Part shown: positions 24,087-25,485 of the stretch, piece by piece
How the letters are laid out: each line of letters begins with the position of its first letter
Position numbering within the stretch: the first letter of the stretch is position 1
Origin: Palsa-459 sp035510855
Lineage (GTDB): Bacteria; Actinomycetota; Acidimicrobiia; Acidimicrobiales; RAAP-2
DNA: 25,485 nt
Assembly (NCBI GenBank): GCA_035510855.1
Contig: DATKGG010000044.1
Coordinates: 1 to 25,485 of the forward strand
Reading direction: 5' to 3'
Notes under the pieces: generated by a model
Databases searched by the model: none
What the model was told of the DNA's origin: nothing
The model's input: the letters and a program-made list of their open reading frames with translations, nothing else
Translations under genes and position numbers: made by a program

Positions 24087-24116
24087 CCGCGACTCGTTCA
24101 CTCGCTGGCAAAGGCG

Positions 24117-24122
24117 TAGCGT
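24117..24122 (+). promoter_or_regulatory. -10 element of a leaderless promoter for the cysteine-repeat gene
   Basis: TAGCGT ends six bases before ATG 24129, so the transcript would start at or next to the ATG. No ribosome site lies between. The geometry is the same as at the DinB gene (15969). Confidence 0.5.
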
Positions 24123-24128
24123 CTGAGC

Positions 24129-25292
24129 ATGCCTGACGGCCGCGTGCAAGGGAGCACGCGTCGGCTTGCGCTTACGTTCGCCGGGGCAGTCGCCGTGCTC
24201 GTGGCACTTGTCGCGGTGCCCTCGAGCTCCAGCGCGAGCGTCTCGCCGAGGGCACCCGTCGTCTCGGCCGCCATGGACGGCGTCTCGTGCACGCCGGGCC
24301 AATGCGTCGCCGCCGGCGAGCTGACCTCCTTAAGGGCGATGCGGTTGTGGACTCTCGCCCACGGCAAGTGGGGAGTTGTCTCCCTCCGCATTGGGAAGGC
24401 GACGAGGGGATTGATCGTGAGCATGTCGTGCCCGCAGCTCGGCTCGTGTGTCGGCGTTGGCTACTCCGAGGTTGGAGTTGGTGGAAACTACGTGGGCTTC
24501 GCAGAGCAGCTCAAGGCTGGCGTCTGGCATCAGATGCCGCTGCCGTCGGGTACACCTTGGCTCAGGTCGGTCTCGTGTGTGTCGTCGACGTGGTGCATGG
24601 CCGTCGGTGCCACGACGGTGGAACCGACCAGCGGCGCCGCGCTCGTGTGGAACGGCACGGCGTGGACGCAGGTCTCGACCGCGACCGTGTCGTCATCTTC
24701 TGGTCTCTGGGCGGTCTCGTGCCTCTCGAGCACCTTCTGCATGGCCGCGGGCTCTTCGGACGCCGCACCCCTCGCTGAGTCGTGGAACGGCACCTCCTTT
24801 ACGGTCACCACGCCGCCGCCAAACCCACCCGTGGAGGGCGGCTCGGGGCTCGACGCCATCTCCTGTACGTCGGCAGGGTTCTGCCTCGCGGTCGGCTTGA
24901 ACACCGGCTGCTGTGGCTCGACCGGCGGCTTCGCGATGACCTGGAACGGGTCCTCTTGGTCCAACGTGACGATGAGCGCCGCGCTCTACGCGGCAGCCTT
25001 GACCGGCGTCTCCTGCGCAACCAGCACGTCGTGCCTCGCCGTCGGCACCACGAGCCCTGCTGACACGCAGCAGTTCCTTCCCTACGCGGACGTCGGGATA
25101 TGGGGCGGCTCGTCGCTGACGGCCGTGCGGGGCGCGGTGGTCGGGGAACAGAGTGCGCTCGGGGCCGTGTCGTGCACGAGGGCGAACTGGTGTGCCGCCG
25201 TCGGCTCGTTCACGACGCCCAGCGGAGCGGCTCAGCCGCTCGTCGAGCGATGGGATGGCGTGACGCTCAACCGGATGTTCGTACCCGGATAG
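24129..25292 (+). CDS. Exported protein with seven cysteine-pair repeats (predicted seven-bladed propeller)
   Basis: A 387-residue secreted protein. The signal peptide has a basic start (RVQGSTRRLA), a hydrophobic core at about 13-30 and a Ser/Ala cleavage region (SSSSASVSP). Seven repeats of 47-53 residues follow. Each opens with V/I/M-S-C-x(4,5)-C-x-A/G-x-G, first cysteines at 54, 101, 150, 198, 246, 296 and 349, and several have a W-N-G-x-x-W/F turn (VWNGTAW 173-179, SWNGTSF 218-224, TWNGSSW 271-277, final RWDGVTL 374-380). Two further cysteines are adjacent (261-262), giving 16 in total with none in the signal. The unit number and length suit a seven-bladed beta-propeller with disulphide-linked blades. 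Related VSC-x-S-x-x-x-C-x-AVG repeat proteins are, as I recall, frequent in Acidimicrobiia and Thermoleophilia, without known function. ATG 24129 fits the promoter and the signal peptide. Confidence 0.82.
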   Translation: MPDGRVQGSTRRLALTFAGAVAVLVALVAVPSSSSASVSPRAPVVSAAMDGVSCTPGQCVAAGELTSLRAMRLWTLAHGKWGVVSLRIGKATRGLIVSMSCPQLGSCVGVGYSEVGVGGNYVGFAEQLKAGVWHQMPLPSGTPWLRSVSCVSSTWCMAVGATTVEPTSGAALVWNGTAWTQVSTATVSSSSGLWAVSCLSSTFCMAAGSSDAAPLAESWNGTSFTVTTPPPNPPVEGGSGLDAISCTSAGFCLAVGLNTGCCGSTGGFAMTWNGSSWSNVTMSAALYAAALTGVSCATSTSCLAVGTTSPADTQQFLPYADVGIWGGSSLTAVRGAVVGEQSALGAVSCTRANWCAAVGSFTTPSGAAQPLVERWDGVTLNRMFVPG

Positions 25293-25485
25293 CCGGAGCA
25301 CCCCGAACCAGTCCGAGGTTGGAACCTCGTCGAGGAGCGGCTTGATCGCATGGACCAACTTCGAAGACTCCTCGAGAGGACTCCGTGTACCAATCGGGGT
25401 CGCGGTACTGGGCGGGCCGGCCTCGGCGAGACGCCCGAGTCGTGCGAGTCGTGCGAGTCGCAGTCACGATGAGGAGCCCCCCCCT
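25293..25485. other. Terminal non-coding stretch with hairpin and short tandem repeat
   Basis: No convincing gene is seen on either strand to the window edge. It holds a hairpin (cgaggtt/gg/aacctcg, 25314-25329) 21 nt after the repeat gene, without a T-tract, which might end that transcript. It also holds a 9-bp tandem repeat, gagtcgtgc, twice in full plus six more bases (25437-25460). Confidence 0.5.
25437..25460. repeat. Short tandem repeat of gagtcgtgc
   Basis: Two perfect 9-bp units (25437-25445, 25446-25454) followed by gagtcg. It is in non-coding DNA and a multiple of three bases; it may be part of a gene reaching in from beyond the window edge. Confidence 0.6.

Noticed and set aside
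22069..24111. A 680-codon frame antisense to the ABC permease
   Set aside because: Arg/Glu/Asp/His-rich shadow without recognisable domains; the permease frame has conserved FtsX motifs throughout.
25293..25485. Possible coding fragment near the right edge (VYQSGSRYWA in one frame)
   Set aside because: The string is too short and I cannot place it in a family with confidence; no start or ribosome site supports it before the window ends.

Overview
The window is GC-rich throughout, uses GTG starts freely, and its genes are closely packed or overlapping. Its gene content is typical of Actinomycetota: a DUF664-type DinB protein, a Cfp30B-type two-domain VOC protein, a GT87/PimE-like integral membrane glycosyltransferase, a bacterial PH-domain pair and an FtsX-type ABC exporter. 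The secreted proteins with repeated cysteine pairs make me lean to an uncultured or little-studied member of Acidimicrobiia. That placement is inference; no rRNA is present. No phage, insertion sequence, CRISPR array or replication origin is visible.

Layout. (1) 1-7563: nucleotide synthesis. This holds the 3' part of purL (5' end outside the window), a PHP-family phosphoesterase on the opposite strand, then purF-purM-pyrE and a GT87 glycosyltransferase, coupled by 4-nt overlaps or 0-1 nt gaps. (2) 7512-9619: a serine hydrolase of the beta-lactamase/penicillin-binding fold converges on, and overlaps, the glycosyltransferase. Upstream of it, reading the other way, is a two-gene membrane operon (a COG4280-like protein with an FTR1-like internal duplication and a 73-residue partner). 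(3) 9630-12208, minus strand: the two-step proline catabolic operon, P5C dehydrogenase then proline dehydrogenase, with a GTGA overlap. (4) 12426-14212: two translationally coupled membrane PH-domain (YdbS/YdbT-like) proteins, possibly preceded by a 19-codon ORF. (5) 14249-14419, minus strand: tRNA-Asp and tRNA-Phe. (6) 14578-16442: three small enzyme-like or stress proteins (VOC, SRPBCC/AHSA1, DinB/DUF664). (7) 16465-19010: a large secreted repeat protein followed by the frameshifted tail of a dead alpha/beta hydrolase. (8) 19014-20488: a DUF6518-like membrane protein divergent from a metallo-beta-lactamase-fold hydrolase. (9) 20634-23931: a MacB/FtsX-type ABC exporter. (10) 24003-25292: the tail of a dead copy of a secreted repeat protein, then an intact copy.

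The most unusual content is the pair of exported proteins at 16465-18795 and 24129-25292. By direct counting the first has exactly 14 C-x(4,5)-C pairs, and every cysteine of its mature chain lies in one. The second has exactly 7. A repeat of about 50 residues in multiples of seven suggests one and two seven-bladed beta-propellers, each blade fastened by a disulphide. A third, decayed copy lies directly upstream of the second. Function is unknown.

No stretch longer than 300 bases lacks a gene or remnant. Functional names rest on reading translated motifs by eye; no database search was possible.
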